From the NCBI GenBank assembly GCA_032622095.1, contig CP136061.1:46257797-46321796 (forward strand): DNA of 64,000 bases, written 5' to 3'. The translations under genes were made by a program, and so were the position numbers. Source of the DNA: Siphonodentalium dalli. Its lineage: Eukaryota; Mollusca; Scaphopoda; Gadilida; Siphonodentaliidae. Under the pieces are notes generated by a model, which worked only from the letters and a program-made list of their open reading frames with translations, was not told the DNA's origin and did not search any database. The first letter of the stretch is position 1. Each line of letters starts with the position of its first letter. Below are positions 45,545 through 55,674 of the stretch, piece by piece.

Positions 45545-45925
45545 TTTCCCCATGCTATTTAAATGTCAGGTACTACTAGCATAGAGGTATGGCATTGAGC
45601 CACTTATTTGGACATGGCTGAGAATGCATGCTGTCTGGAGTCTCATTTTGCCGCCACTTGTAATATTTCGCTGATATGTAAATCTTCAGTGATCACCCAA
45701 GAGGAAGACGGACATTGTTTATTATATTTTTATTTTTATTTTTTTTTGCCCATGATATTTAGAAATATGTCAGGTACCAATCTACAGGTTTAGAATTGAG
45801 CCACTTATTTGGATATTGAAATGGACATGGCTGAGAATGCATGCTGTCTGGAGTCTCATTTTGCTGCCACTTGTAATATTTCGCAGATATGTAAATATTC
45901 AGTGATCACCCAAGAGGAAGACAGA
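45545..45925. repeat. Duplicated ~220-bp segment
   Basis: CCATGCTATTTAAATGTCAGG, GAATGCATGCTGTCTGGAG and GTGATCACCCAAGAGGAAGA occur around 45550-45710 and again at 45755-45925. A third copy of the same segment is at about 44025-44220, before the AGCTCAAC element. Confidence 0.7.
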
Positions 45926-46151
45926 CAGCAGACTTGAATTGAATTTATTAACGACTATACATTCTGCTGTTAGTGGACTCTGGCTCTCGCTGCCACTGTA
46001 TCCAAACTGAATTATTGATCTCAGTATTGTTTCTACGCCATCTAGCAAGGGCCCAATTCAGCTTGTCCATACATCCTTAGTACCACAGGAACCTGTGCAC
46101 CTGCAATTATGAGGTCCATCAGACTTTTTTTTAGTGGAGTTATCCCCCTTT

Positions 46152-46526
46152 TTAGCTCATCTGAGACAAAGTCTCTGGTGGAGCTATAGTCTTCACTTCT
46201 CGTCTGTCTGTCCATCAAGAATCATCTTCTATAGAACCATAAGACTGAATGGGTTCATATATGGTGTGGATGTTTCCTAGGTGTCTCACATTCAGATTTG
46301 TTCAAATGAGGTCACCATGGGTCAAATAGTTGCGAAGCTAGGATCATAACTCTTTCCCACCATATTAATTCTTAAAATGACTTGTCAAGTTCCATTGGGC
46401 CGATTGAGTTCATATTTGGTATAAAGGGGACGTTGGGTGACTGTGGTTCAGATTTTTTCAAATGAGGTCGCTGGGTCAAATGTGGGTTGAAATTCAGATT
46501 GAACTTGCTCAATTTAACAAAAAAAT
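46152..46526. repeat. TAGCTCATCTGAGAC repeat fragment
   Basis: TTTAGCTCATCTGAGACAAA followed by CTGGTGGAGCTATAG and about 130-bp subrepeats with TTCAAATGAGGTC. It is a common style of mollusc repeat and stops at the cassette at 46527. Confidence 0.5.
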
Positions 46527-46610
46527 AGGGCGCCTCACATATATAAGAGAATGCATTGGCCTAACAGTATTTACTTTGATCTTGTGAGCCAGTGCATTCT
46601 CTTACATATC
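46527..46610. mobile_element. TTAA-family fragment (half cassettes)
   Basis: It contains GGGCGCCTCACATATATAAG, GCATTGGCCTAACAGTATTT and CCAGTGCATTCTCTTACATA. Both ends are missing. Confidence 0.6.
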
Positions 46611-46860
46611 AATTGCGCTGAATCGCAATTATTGTTAGAAGCTTACACCCCTGAACAGATTGGTTATTCCATTAATTAACTGGGGGTTCCCATATATTGG
46701 AAAATAATTGCGCTTCAGCGCAATTAATTTTCTATTGGATTTATTCATTAATTAACTGGGGGGTTTAGCCATATATATAAAATTAATTGCGCTTCAGCGC
46801 AATTAATTTTCAATTGCGCTGTTCTTCAAAGCGCAATTGAATTGTACTGAAGCACAATTA
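46606..46860. repeat. Cluster of ATTGCGCTTCAGCGCAAT palindromes
   Basis: Two about 75-bp units share TTAATTAACTGGGGG and each ends with the palindrome AATTGCGCTTCAGCGCAATT (near 46706 and 46784). Half-sites of the same type lie at 46611, 46812 and 46840. Confidence 0.8.
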
Positions 46861-47284
46861 TTAATAAATGTGAATTTGGCCTCCCATATGCGCATAGGTG
46901 TATGGGAGTAAGGTTCTTGCTATCCATAAGTTTGAATCTGAATCTGCAAAATATAAATTATGTTTTATAAAAATATAACTACCGGGTATATGAAAATATT
47001 TCAAGAGATTGTTAATCCTAACTAGTAGAAAAATGCAGAACCAAAATGTACCTAAAACCTAAAAGACCCTTCTTAAAGTGTAATATTGGAAATTATTACT
47101 AAGATTTGGCTGTATTATTTTAAAAATAATTAATAAATGCTTAACTGATAATTAATAAATTATAAATTAATAAATGCTTAACTAATAATTAATAAATGAT
47201 TATCATGCCTGAACAAAAATATTGATATGGCATCACAATGTGGACCAGAATGTCACTGAATGTGTCTATTTAGTTTATTTGGTG

Positions 47285-47512
47285 TTAAATCTTCCATGAA
47301 TGGAGCTTCCTGAAATTTTGCAATGCCAATTTATTCTCTTATGTACTGGTATGCGAGTCTCCCATGGGGAGTCTCGCAAGCCCTATATGAGATATTTACA
47401 TTGGCATAACAATATTTAACTTGACCTTTTAAGCCAGTGCAATTTCTCTCATATATGTGAAGCTCTCTATATATGGGATAACTCTCATATGTAAGAGAAT
47501 GCATTGGTATGG
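47285..47512. mobile_element. TTAA-family MITE, decayed
   Basis: TTAAATCTTCCATGAATGG at the left, two diverged cassettes around CATAACAATATTTAAC, and AAGAGAATGCATTGG at the right. The right TTAA is not clear. Confidence 0.65.
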
Positions 47513-47552
47513 CCTTATAAGGGGAGGCCTTTCGATCATCCCGATGTTAGCA

Positions 47553-47570
47553 CCCCCCCCCCCCCCCCCC
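47553..47570 (+). repeat. Poly(C) tract, 18 bp
   Basis: An uninterrupted run of 18 C, about 570 bp before the headcase start codon. Confidence 0.9.
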
Positions 47571-47865
47571 AACAAAATCACATGTATATATATTCGCGTG
47601 GCCTTATAAGGGTTAATGTGTATAGTTTTGTTGCATAGGTGTCAGTGTGCCATAAATAGTGTCAAATTGACTTCGTCTATGTATAATATCCCATAAGAGG
47701 TTATATTGGGATTGTGTTTACCACAGACTGGCTTCGATAACAGCAAGCGAAGCACGTTTCCCTATCAAACATGAGTCACATGTGGCAACCAAGTAGCTTA
47801 TCCGGGGTTCAATGTCAAGGCCGTGATCCAATTCTGAGTTTGCTGTAAACACCGCTTAATTAGCA

Positions 47866-47950
47866 TATATAAATATCTTGTGAGATTCAAGGTTGCATTT
47901 CAACCAATCGGAAACGATCAACAACTCTCCGACCGAATTTATTGACCAAT
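47866..47950 (+). promoter_or_regulatory. Possible headcase promoter elements (two CCAAT boxes, TATA-like)
   Basis: CCAAT occurs at 47904-47908 and 47946-47950; the second, GACCAATCAGC, fits the NF-Y consensus well. The boxes are 42 bp apart, about four helical turns. A TATATAAA at 47866 lies upstream of both, the wrong order for a classical TATA promoter. A start site near 48010-48060 would fit the CCAAT spacing and leave a 5' UTR of about 100 nt. This rests on motifs only. Confidence 0.3.
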
Positions 47951-48135
47951 CAGCAAGCTAGGATTTCTTGATTGAGCACGTTGACCCGCCCATCAGCTAG
48001 CTCAAAAATAACAACTTAGAGTACAAATCACCGGTTCTGCAAAGATATTCTTCTTATTTTGTAATTTTTCTGCACATTTTCCGGGTGTCATTTGATGAAA
48101 CTTGGATTAAATTAATTTTGGATAACTGCTTGAAG

Positions 48136-49611
48136 ATGCCTCACCATAAAACTGGTAAGCACAATCGACATAAAGACGATGCAAAGCATACAAACGAGCC
48201 AGATTGTAACGGGAATGTTCAAGTTGTAAACAACCCGCGCGCAAATGAGCCGCCGGCCGCTATGGACAACCACCATATTTACAAATGTTCCCTTCCCAGC
48301 GGCTGTAGATCTGTAGATGAATCAATTGTTGAAGCCGATCCCGGTGATGCAATAAGAGTCATTTGTAATAATGAAAATTGTACGATAAGTAAATGGATGC
48401 ATAAGGACTGCTTTGGTGAATTTGAGGATTCTGTACTTGCATACCTGAGGTCCTGTGGCAGGGCAAGAAGCTGGAGTGAAAAGCAACGCTTTCAAAATCT
48501 GTGGACCAAAAAAGGTTATGATTTGGCATTCAAGGCATGCGATTGCAAATGTGGGCGTGGTCACGTAAGGAAGGATTTGGATTATATCCCACCTCCAGTT
48601 AATGATAATGCTAAGAAGCATAAGAAGGGGAAGAAGAAGAACGATAAGCCGCAAGCAGTAATGACGAATTCGAATGGAAAAGGAGTCGCTATTCCGCATA
48701 ACAACTCTAATGGCCATCATCAAGCTAACAGTTTTCCGAAAGGGTCGTTGGATAATGGGAATGGCAACACGCCTGGGACACCAACAAACATGAATATGAA
48801 TGGAAGTTCAAGTTCGTCACATGGGGTTATCGATATTCGAATGAGAACGGACAGTTTGGATAGTACTGGAAGCAGTCCACCAAACTCTGTTACATCAAGT
48901 AGCAACTCCTCATCTCCAGTCTCAGTCAATTTCCATAGTAACGGCGTCACCAGAAAACCTCGTTTTGAATACTTTCCAGACCCGGCTCAAGCTATTGCTG
49001 GAAATATATTCAAGAAGCGTCAAGATTTATCTGTCTTGCAGCTGCTGCCAAAATTTAAGCAGAATGCGTACTACGTGAAAATGGAAGATGATGGTCCCCA
49101 TGGCAATGATGACACCAGAAACTTTGTGCTGTCGCATTTAAGTTCCTACAAAGTGTCGACGCTTGCATGCGTTCTCTGCAAATGTGACCTTTGTGTCTAC
49201 GATAAATATCCTCTCATAGATGGATCGATGTTCCTCTCTCCTCAAGCTTATGATGAGAGCGTCGTGCAGGTTATATGGGAGGGAAAGCTACAGTGCCTGA
49301 ATGCAGTGTGCATCAACTGTATGGCAGGTAACACAGAGGTTAAATGCAGCTCATGCAAGCAAAGTTGGAATGGAGGCACGCTCGTCATGGGGACGATGTA
49401 CACGTATGATATATTCGCAGCGACGCCATGCTGTCAGAAGAGACTGACATGTAAATCATGCCGCAGGGCTGTGGTCGATATAGCACGTGGATTACCATTC
49501 TTCAGTGAATACAGTCACATGTTGATATGCCCGTATTGCAAATGTAATGATTATCATTTCATTCGATCACTGAGAGATACATTCATTGTCAAGAAAAGTA
49601 TATGGAATTAA
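48136..49611 (+). CDS. HECA: Headcase protein homologue, intronless, 491 aa
   Basis: This is a single uninterrupted frame from the ATG at 48136 (A at -3) to the TAA at 49609. An in-frame extension back to 48085 has no ATG. The N-terminal domain (about residues 48-153) has CNNENCTISKWMHKDCF, RARSWSEKQRFQNLWTKKG and DCKCGRGHVRKD, each matching HECA blocks. Residues 154-285 are a Ser/Asn/Gly-rich linker with a Lys patch (KKHKKGKKK). The C-terminal domain (about 286-491) has YYVKMEDD, PLIDGSMFLSP, MYTYDIFAATPCCQ, FFSEYS and CPYCKCNDYHF, with many CxxC pairs suggesting metal binding. Headcase is a cytoplasmic regulator of proliferation and growth in fly imaginal progenitors, acts with Unkempt, and has been proposed as a tumour suppressor in humans. 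Human HECA is 543 aa, the difference being its Ala-rich N-terminus. Fly hdc uses stop-codon readthrough; no internal stop exists here. Human HECA has introns, so the intronless form is notable. Confidence 0.96.
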   Translation: MPHHKTGKHNRHKDDAKHTNEPDCNGNVQVVNNPRANEPPAAMDNHHIYKCSLPSGCRSVDESIVEADPGDAIRVICNNENCTISKWMHKDCFGEFEDSVLAYLRSCGRARSWSEKQRFQNLWTKKGYDLAFKACDCKCGRGHVRKDLDYIPPPVNDNAKKHKKGKKKNDKPQAVMTNSNGKGVAIPHNNSNGHHQANSFPKGSLDNGNGNTPGTPTNMNMNGSSSSSHGVIDIRMRTDSLDSTGSSPPNSVTSSSNSSSPVSVNFHSNGVTRKPRFEYFPDPAQAIAGNIFKKRQDLSVLQLLPKFKQNAYYVKMEDDGPHGNDDTRNFVLSHLSSYKVSTLACVLCKCDLCVYDKYPLIDGSMFLSPQAYDESVVQVIWEGKLQCLNAVCINCMAGNTEVKCSSCKQSWNGGTLVMGTMYTYDIFAATPCCQKRLTCKSCRRAVVDIARGLPFFSEYSHMLICPYCKCNDYHFIRSLRDTFIVKKSIWN

Positions 49612-50036
49612 TGTTTAAACTTGTTTAGTACTTTTCTAGCATATAGTTGTTAGCACATTTTATTGGTATATTATATGTATTGCGATACAATCTATATTGT
49701 CACACTCCCTTTATCAACAGTTATACCATAGCCTCTTTAGTCATACCTTCCAGTTTCCTCTTGAATCATGCTTTTATACAAGTAGTTTAATCTTGAATTC
49801 TCAAAGTACATGTACATTTGTAGATGGCCCAATCCAGAACCTTCAGATTATGTCATTGAAATGAGTGCATATAAACTGGAATTTCCAAGCTGAAAGAAAT
49901 TTTCATTAATATGTTGAAACCAAATGATGTTTTATATAGAGGCTAGAGCACCAATGCCTCTTGCATTCTAATCATGAACATCAGGGTATGGTGGCACCAA
50001 AGACAGATGCCGAGTTGTTCAGAGGTCCTTTTCATA

Positions 50037-50270
50037 TTAACCCTTTCATGATGGGAGCTGCGTTGGTGCAGCATTAAAGTTCTGTGCCAGTGCATAGGGA
50101 GCCTCGCATATATAAGTGAATGCATTGGCTTATGAGGTCAAGGTAAATAGTGTTAGGCCAATGCATTCTCTTATATATGCGAGCTCCCTACGGGAGACTG
50201 TCATATATAAGAGAATGGCACAGGGTATATGTTGCAAAATTTCAGGAGGCTCCAGTCATGGAAGGGTTAA
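50037..50270. mobile_element. TTAA-family (piggyBac-like) MITE, both ends intact
   Basis: TTAACCCTTTCATGATGGG at the left and CATGGAAGGGTTAA at the right, two hairpin cassettes inside. It lies about 430 bp downstream of headcase, possibly beyond or within its 3' UTR. Confidence 0.88.
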
Positions 50271-50552
50271 AGTATAGATCATTTCATTTTCGTTTATAGT
50301 GGGTTACAATAGTATTTTGTAAGCAGGTTTAGTTGTTTTCTGTTGTGAATTAATCAAATGATTTAGTAGCTAGGGCTGAATTGGTCAAGTTTGCATGTTT
50401 CCGTTGATTAGAGAAGCAGGATCTCTGAAACAATGATTGGATATGTACATGTATGATCTCTAAACCTTGCTGAAAAGTCTCAAGATAGGTCATGTGCCTA
50501 TTGGTCGAGAATTGAAGATCCTAGGTACTGTAATCAACGTTAGTCTCAGGTT

Positions 50553-50806
50553 CAAGCCTTGAAATAGTGTGCCTGTCATTTGCAGAATGAGGTCCCCAGA
50601 GTGTGAATTTAGTGATGCGACCCCGCATAGAGGGCTAGCATCACCAAATTCACCCTCTGGGAACCTCATTCTGCTGAGTTGTAAGCAGAATGAGTTTCCC
50701 AGAGGGTGAATTTGGTGATGCTAGCCCACTATGCGGGTAGCATCACTAAATTCACCCTCTGGGGGACCTCATTCTGCAAATGACAGACACACTATTTCAA
50801 GGCTTG
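50553..50806. mobile_element. hAT-like paired-hairpin MITE, short form, perfect TSD
   Basis: CAAGCCTTG...CAAGGCTTG flanked by CTCAGGTT at 50545-50552 and 50807-50814. It has two inverse hairpins joined by GAGTTGTAAG. Confidence 0.94.
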
Positions 50807-51471
50807 CTCAGGTTTTTAATATTCGTGATGGCATAATAATAATGATGGGTGAGAATTTAGGCTGAAATTAATAATTGTGATGGCAATTTCACTCTGTCTC
50901 AATGCCAAATAACAGTGATCATTGTGAATTTTCTCTAAAATTAATAATAGTGCTGACACTATAATTAGGCACCTGAGAGCACGGAGACCCTGGATGCTCT
51001 CATCAATGGAAACCTGAGAACTTGACCAATTCTGCTTTAGTAAGTACGATAATGCAGCTGATCAAGAATTCATCAAAACGGAAACAGTTGTCTTTCCGTG
51101 ATTTCGCTGTAAGTCAGTCAGTAGAGTCACATCAACTATACTCATGTGCATGTATGTCACTTCAAAAGTTTTTGGATTGTTATCGTGAACAACTATCTAG
51201 ATCACTTTTTAAACACTGCCGGGAACCTACCGGTACATCATCAAATGCTTGAAATGGTGGCAAGATATCTCACAAGTAAATTTTAATAATTTTCTTTACC
51301 TAGATACCGGAAATAACTAAACCAAAATGATAGCGAATGAGCTATGTACATTTATAAATTTTTGCTAGCTCACTATGAATTCTGCCCACATATAAATATA
51401 ACTGTTGAGATGATATATGTGTTCAAGTGACCATTTTTTCGAGGTTGTGAAATTTGAATGCCCAAATCTCC

Positions 51472-51576
51472 TTAACCCTTTGAGTGCCAGGTCGATTTTT
51501 GTATCAACCCATATATACCCTGTGCCAATGCATTCTCTTATATATGCGAGTCGACCCCTGGCACTGAAAGGGTTAA
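51472..51576. mobile_element. Minimal TTAA-flanked element, 105 bp
   Basis: TTAACCCTTTGAGTGCCAGG at the left and CCTGGCACTGAAAGGGTTAA at the right. Only half of one hairpin cassette is inside. The terminus differs from the other TTAA subgroups. Confidence 0.85.
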
Positions 51577-51897
51577 AAACAAATATGGTTCGATATCTGT
51601 TTTTTGCAGTATCCGAGATGAGTTGTTGGGATAGATCATTAGTATAATAGCTTGCTGATATCTTAAGAAAATATAGAAAAAAATGTATATTGATAATGCC
51701 AGCCTGCCATGCGTGATATCTTGCCAACATTTTTTATGCAAATTATGACATAGGCTCTCAGTCCTGTATATTGTGACAATACCAGAAAGTTTAATTGAGA
51801 ATAGAGTTATAGCTCTTTTGCAGATTCTGTCTGAGCTTGTTGATTCCATCATTATAAAGCAAGTGAAGTGTTCTGTCTGGCTCTCATGATATATGTA

Positions 51898-52108
51898 CAG
51901 TAATGCCCTAAATAAATGACTCCGTAACCACAGCAGAATTATGGGTAATTTTTAAGGATTTAATTGGAAATATGGCTTGTTGCCATTCATCGGAAAGCTA
52001 TGTGAGAGCTTTCCGATGAATGGCAACAAGCCATATTTCGGACTAAATCCTGGAAAATTACCCATAATGCTGCTGTGGTTTAGGGGTTTATTATTTAGGA
52101 CATTACTG
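51898..52108. mobile_element. TA-flanked foldback MITE, full length, diverged
   Basis: CAGTAATG...CATTACTG with TA on both sides; the arms have accumulated unpaired differences. Confidence 0.9.
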
Positions 52109-52328
52109 TATACATGAAGTCCGTCCCAGAAGGCATGCCCTTCACATGTGTTATTAAATACCTTGACTTAAAACTTGCTAACTTAGGCCATGGTTAATTA
52201 AGCTTATTTTTAGTGTCATTCAGGATTCTGAGAATTAAATGCGAAATGCGGTGATTATTCATTATTAACACGATAGGCTTCTAAAGTTACTTATGTAGTA
52301 TAATGTAATTTATAATATAACATAAATA

Positions 52329-52574
52329 TTAACACTTTCATGACTGGAGCTGTGTTGGTGCAGCATTAAAGATCCTGTACCGGTGAATTCTCTTATAAAT
52401 ACGAGCCTCACATGCAATGCCTTACAAGGTAAAGGTAGTAAATGTTGTTAAGCCAATGTATTCTCTTATATAAGCGAGGCACCCTATGGGAGATTTGCAT
52501 ATACATGAATAAGAGAATGTATTGGCACAGGGTTTTCGCAAAATTTCAGGAAGCTCCAGTCATGGAAGGGTTAA
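52329..52574. mobile_element. TTAA-family (piggyBac-like) MITE
   Basis: TTAACACTTTCATGACTGG at the left and GTCATGGAAGGGTTAA at the right, with two partly decayed cassettes. Confidence 0.85.
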
Positions 52575-52601
52575 CTGTTAAAGACACGGATGGCCTTCAT
52601 A

Positions 52602-52783
52602 CAGTAATGCTATAATTAATCGACCTCTTAACCACAGCAGAATTATGGGTAACTTTTCAGGATTTAGTCGGAAATATGGCTTGTTGACATTCATCGGAAA
52701 GCTCTCGGCGAGAGCTTTCCGATGAATGGCAACAAGCCATATTTCTGCTGTGGTTAAGAGGTCGATTAATTAGAGCATTACTG
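52602..52783. mobile_element. TA-flanked foldback MITE, right arm shortened
   Basis: It has CAGTAATG...CATTACTG ends. In the right arm the sequence between CATATTTC and TGCTGTGG is missing, leaving an unpaired bulge. Both arms share ATTAATCGACCTCTTAACC. Confidence 0.9.
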
Positions 52784-52796
52784 TATGTCACCAGCT

Positions 52797-53018
52797 CAAA
52801 AGACTGGGAACTTTTTGATATTCTGATCTGGAACTTTATAAATAGAAAAAAAATAAAAATATAACATAAGTAATATATGTATTAGGTGTTAACTAAGAAA
52901 TATGATACTTATATTATTGTTCTATGTTATAAGGTTCCCAGTCAGAATTTCAACAAATTAGTAGGTTTTGAACTGGTGGAATATGATCTCTGTTATCGTA
53001 TAGTTTCCTGGCATGATC
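52797..53018. repeat. Foldback repeat related to 55675-56194
   Basis: GACTGGGAACTTTTTGA at the left is the inverse of the right-hand text around GGTTCCCAGTC and CAAATTAGTAGG; GGTGGAATATGATCTCT and GGCATGATCTA are shared with the 56-kb copy. Confidence 0.65.
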
Positions 53019-53231
53019 TAATAGAACAGCTGAAGTGATATACAATGTACTTGTGCGGAAGTTAGTTGTGACTGCTACCTACGGCATACCTTATACACTC
53101 ACAGATATACATACCTTGTTTCGTGACACTACTCAATGAATTTTTTATTTTAGTGCTTTCCATGTATTCTATCCACACTACAGCTAATATAGTGTGTTAG
53201 TTACACTCAGTGTTGTGCCAGCCTATTTTTA

Positions 53232-53426
53232 CAGTAATGCCCTAAATAATCGACTCCTTAACCACAGTAGAATTATGGGTAATTTTTCAGGATTTCGTCG
53301 GAAATATGACTTGTTACCATTGAGAGCTTTCCGATGAATTGCAACAAGCCATATTTCCGACTAAATCCTGAAAAATTACCCATAATTCTACTGTGGTTAA
53401 GGAGTCGATTATTTAGGGCATTACAG
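53232..53426. mobile_element. TA-flanked foldback MITE
   Basis: It has CAGTAATG...CATTACAG ends. Both arms share the private changes CAGTAGAATT and GGTAATTTTT. A small deletion is present near the fold. Confidence 0.9.
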
Positions 53427-53541
53427 TATATCATGTTGTTTAAATGTTTTTTGTAATTTTGGTGTTAATATAAATATTACAAAAACTTGCTTTGTTTAAA
53501 TTTAGCTAAAATGGTGCCAGTTTATTTTTCTATTTGATGTA

Positions 53542-53763
53542 CAGTAATGCTCTAATTAATCGACCTCTTAACCAAAGCAGAATTATGGGTAACTTTTCAG
53601 GATTTAGTCGAAAATATGGCTTGTTGCCATTCATTGGAAAGCTCTCCCGGGTCTCCCCGAGAGCTTTCCGATGAATGGCAACAAGCCATATTTTCGACTA
53701 AATCCTGAAAAGTTACCCATAATTCTGCTTTGGTTAAGAGGTCGATTAATTAGAGCATTACTG
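53542..53763. mobile_element. TA-flanked foldback MITE, full length
   Basis: CAGTAATG...CATTACTG. Both arms share ACCAAAGCAG and GTCGAAAATATGG, not found in other copies. Confidence 0.92.
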
Positions 53764-53822
53764 TATTCGTTTGTTTCTTCTATTTTCTCATTGCATTGAC
53801 TGGTGGAGACCTGAGAGAAATT

Positions 53823-54251
53823 CAAGCCTGCAGATAGTGTGTCTGTCATTTGCAGAATGAGATCCTCAGAGGGTGAGGTTAGTGATGCTACCCCACACAA
53901 GCGGGCTAGCATCACCAAATTCGCCCTCTGGGGACCTCATTCTGCTTAGGCCTCATCTTCTGGGAAGTTATCTATAGTTTTAATTAACATTGTTTTTAGT
54001 TACTTTTCCCCTAATTTACAGAAGATAAAATGCATAATCAAGGATTCAAGGTGACTAAAGGATAAACATCACCATCTTCAAATGGGGAACTTCAATCTGA
54101 TCCTAGGTCTCCCATAGCAGTTGAAGCCTAAGTAGAATGAGGTTCCCAGTGTGAATTTGATGATGCCAGCCCGCCATGTGGGATAGCGTCACTAAATTCA
54201 CCCTCTGGGGACCTCATTCTGCAAATGTCAGTCACACTATTTGCAGGCTTA
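53823..54251. mobile_element. hAT-like paired-hairpin MITE, long form
   Basis: It has CAAGCCTGCAGATAG...CTATTTGCAGGCTTA ends, with duplication GAGAAATT/GTGAAATT (7/8). Both termini share GCAG in place of TGAA/TTCA. Confidence 0.88.
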
Positions 54252-54387
54252 GTGAAATTATCGGGACCTCTATTTTGAAAATTCTTATCTGGTGCAAATA
54301 TATAGTATATTTGAATGTGTGCAGAACTGGATCAGTACGATATATTCATGGGTGTGAACAAATTATCATTTCTTATTACATTCCTAC

Positions 54388-54641
54388 CAAGCCTTGAAAT
54401 AGTGTGTCTGTCATTTGCAGAATGAGGTTCCCAGAGGGTGAATTTAGTGACGCTACCCCGCATAGTGGGCTAGCATCACCAAATTCACCCTCTGGGAACC
54501 TCATTCTCCTGAGGTGTAAGCAGAATGAGGTCCCCAGAGGGTGAATTTGATGATGCTAGCCCGCTATGCGGGGTAGCATCACTAAATTCATCCTCTGGGG
54601 ACCTCATTCTGCAAATGACAGACACACTATTTCAAGGCTTG
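54388..54641. mobile_element. hAT-like paired-hairpin MITE, short form
   Basis: CAAGCCTTG...CAAGGCTTG, two inverse hairpins joined by GAGGTGTAAG. The flanks do not match, suggesting later rearrangement. Confidence 0.88.
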
Positions 54642-54814
54642 GTGATTTACATTGATTTCTCAAGTGACTATATACATGTACGATAATATCACTAGTGAAT
54701 TATGTCACTTTGACTAGCGCGTTATGTTTTCATACATTTATGCATCATAGGTATAATGGCGGTATTATTCGGATTTCTTATAAATCATGTCTGAAGAGGA
54801 ATATAATAAACAGA

Positions 54815-54966
54815 ATAATCACTTGATTGAACTGGTGATTTGAAATAATTCATTCGAGGCATGGACTATTTTGTAAAACACTCAAACGCAATGTGCTCTC
54901 GTGTTTGTACAACGTCCCTGCCTCTCATGAATTATTTCACGTCACCAACTCAATCAAGTGCTTACT
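54815..54966. repeat. Foldback element related to 8415-8563
   Basis: CACTTGATTGA and AAATAATTCATTCGAG pair with TCAATCAAGTG and CTCATGAATTATTTC. An AAACGCAATGTGCTCTCG loop lies between. Confidence 0.65.
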
Positions 54967-55044
54967 CTCTATTTATCGAAAATATATTCGAAATGGCCAT
55001 GTTATGATCGTAATGGCGCATTGAGATATCCCTCAACTCAAATC

Positions 55045-55362
55045 TCTCTTGTGTGGAGTAACGTCACTAAATTTACCCTCTGGGGACCTCATTCTGCAAA
55101 TGTCCGACCAAGCCTTGAAGTAGTGTGTCTGTCATTTGCAGTATGAGGTCCCCAGAGGGTGAATTTAGTGATGCTACCCCGCATAGCGGGCTAGCATCAC
55201 CAAATTCACCCTCTGGGGACCTCATTCTGCTTACACCTCGGCAGAATGAGGTCCCCAGAGGGTGAATTTGGTGATGCTAGCCCACTATGCGGGGTAGCAT
55301 CACTAAATTCACCCTCTGGGGACCTCATTCTGCAAATGTCCGGCAGCATATTCTCAGACTTG
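55045..55362. mobile_element. hAT-like paired-hairpin MITE joined to an older half copy
   Basis: A right-end fragment (AACGTCACTAAATTTACC to GCAAATGTCCGAC, 55045-55108) abuts a full short form at 55109-55362. The latter starts CAAGCCTTGAAG but ends CATATTCTCAGACTTG, two different terminal subgroups in one copy. Confidence 0.85.
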
Positions 55363-55674
55363 TTTTCTACCATTCATAACATGAGAAAACATGTAAGAAA
55401 CTCTCGCTGGTTTGTATTGTGTGTGAGCTTGGATGTATTTCACAGTGTATGATGTATGAGAAAGGGAATGTCGGGATGTATTGAGTAACGCATAGTCATT
55501 AAATCATCATCAAATCGTTGAACACCACATCTATGCTTCAGTCGAAGTTCCTAGCGACGTAATAATCCTGCTTGTGGTATCCGTTGTTCTAAATGCCAGT
55601 TTAAGTTGGTGTATTCCATTCCTTTCCTATAGCAGAGTTTATGCTCAGACTCTTGGTGGGATCTTCTGTCAGTT

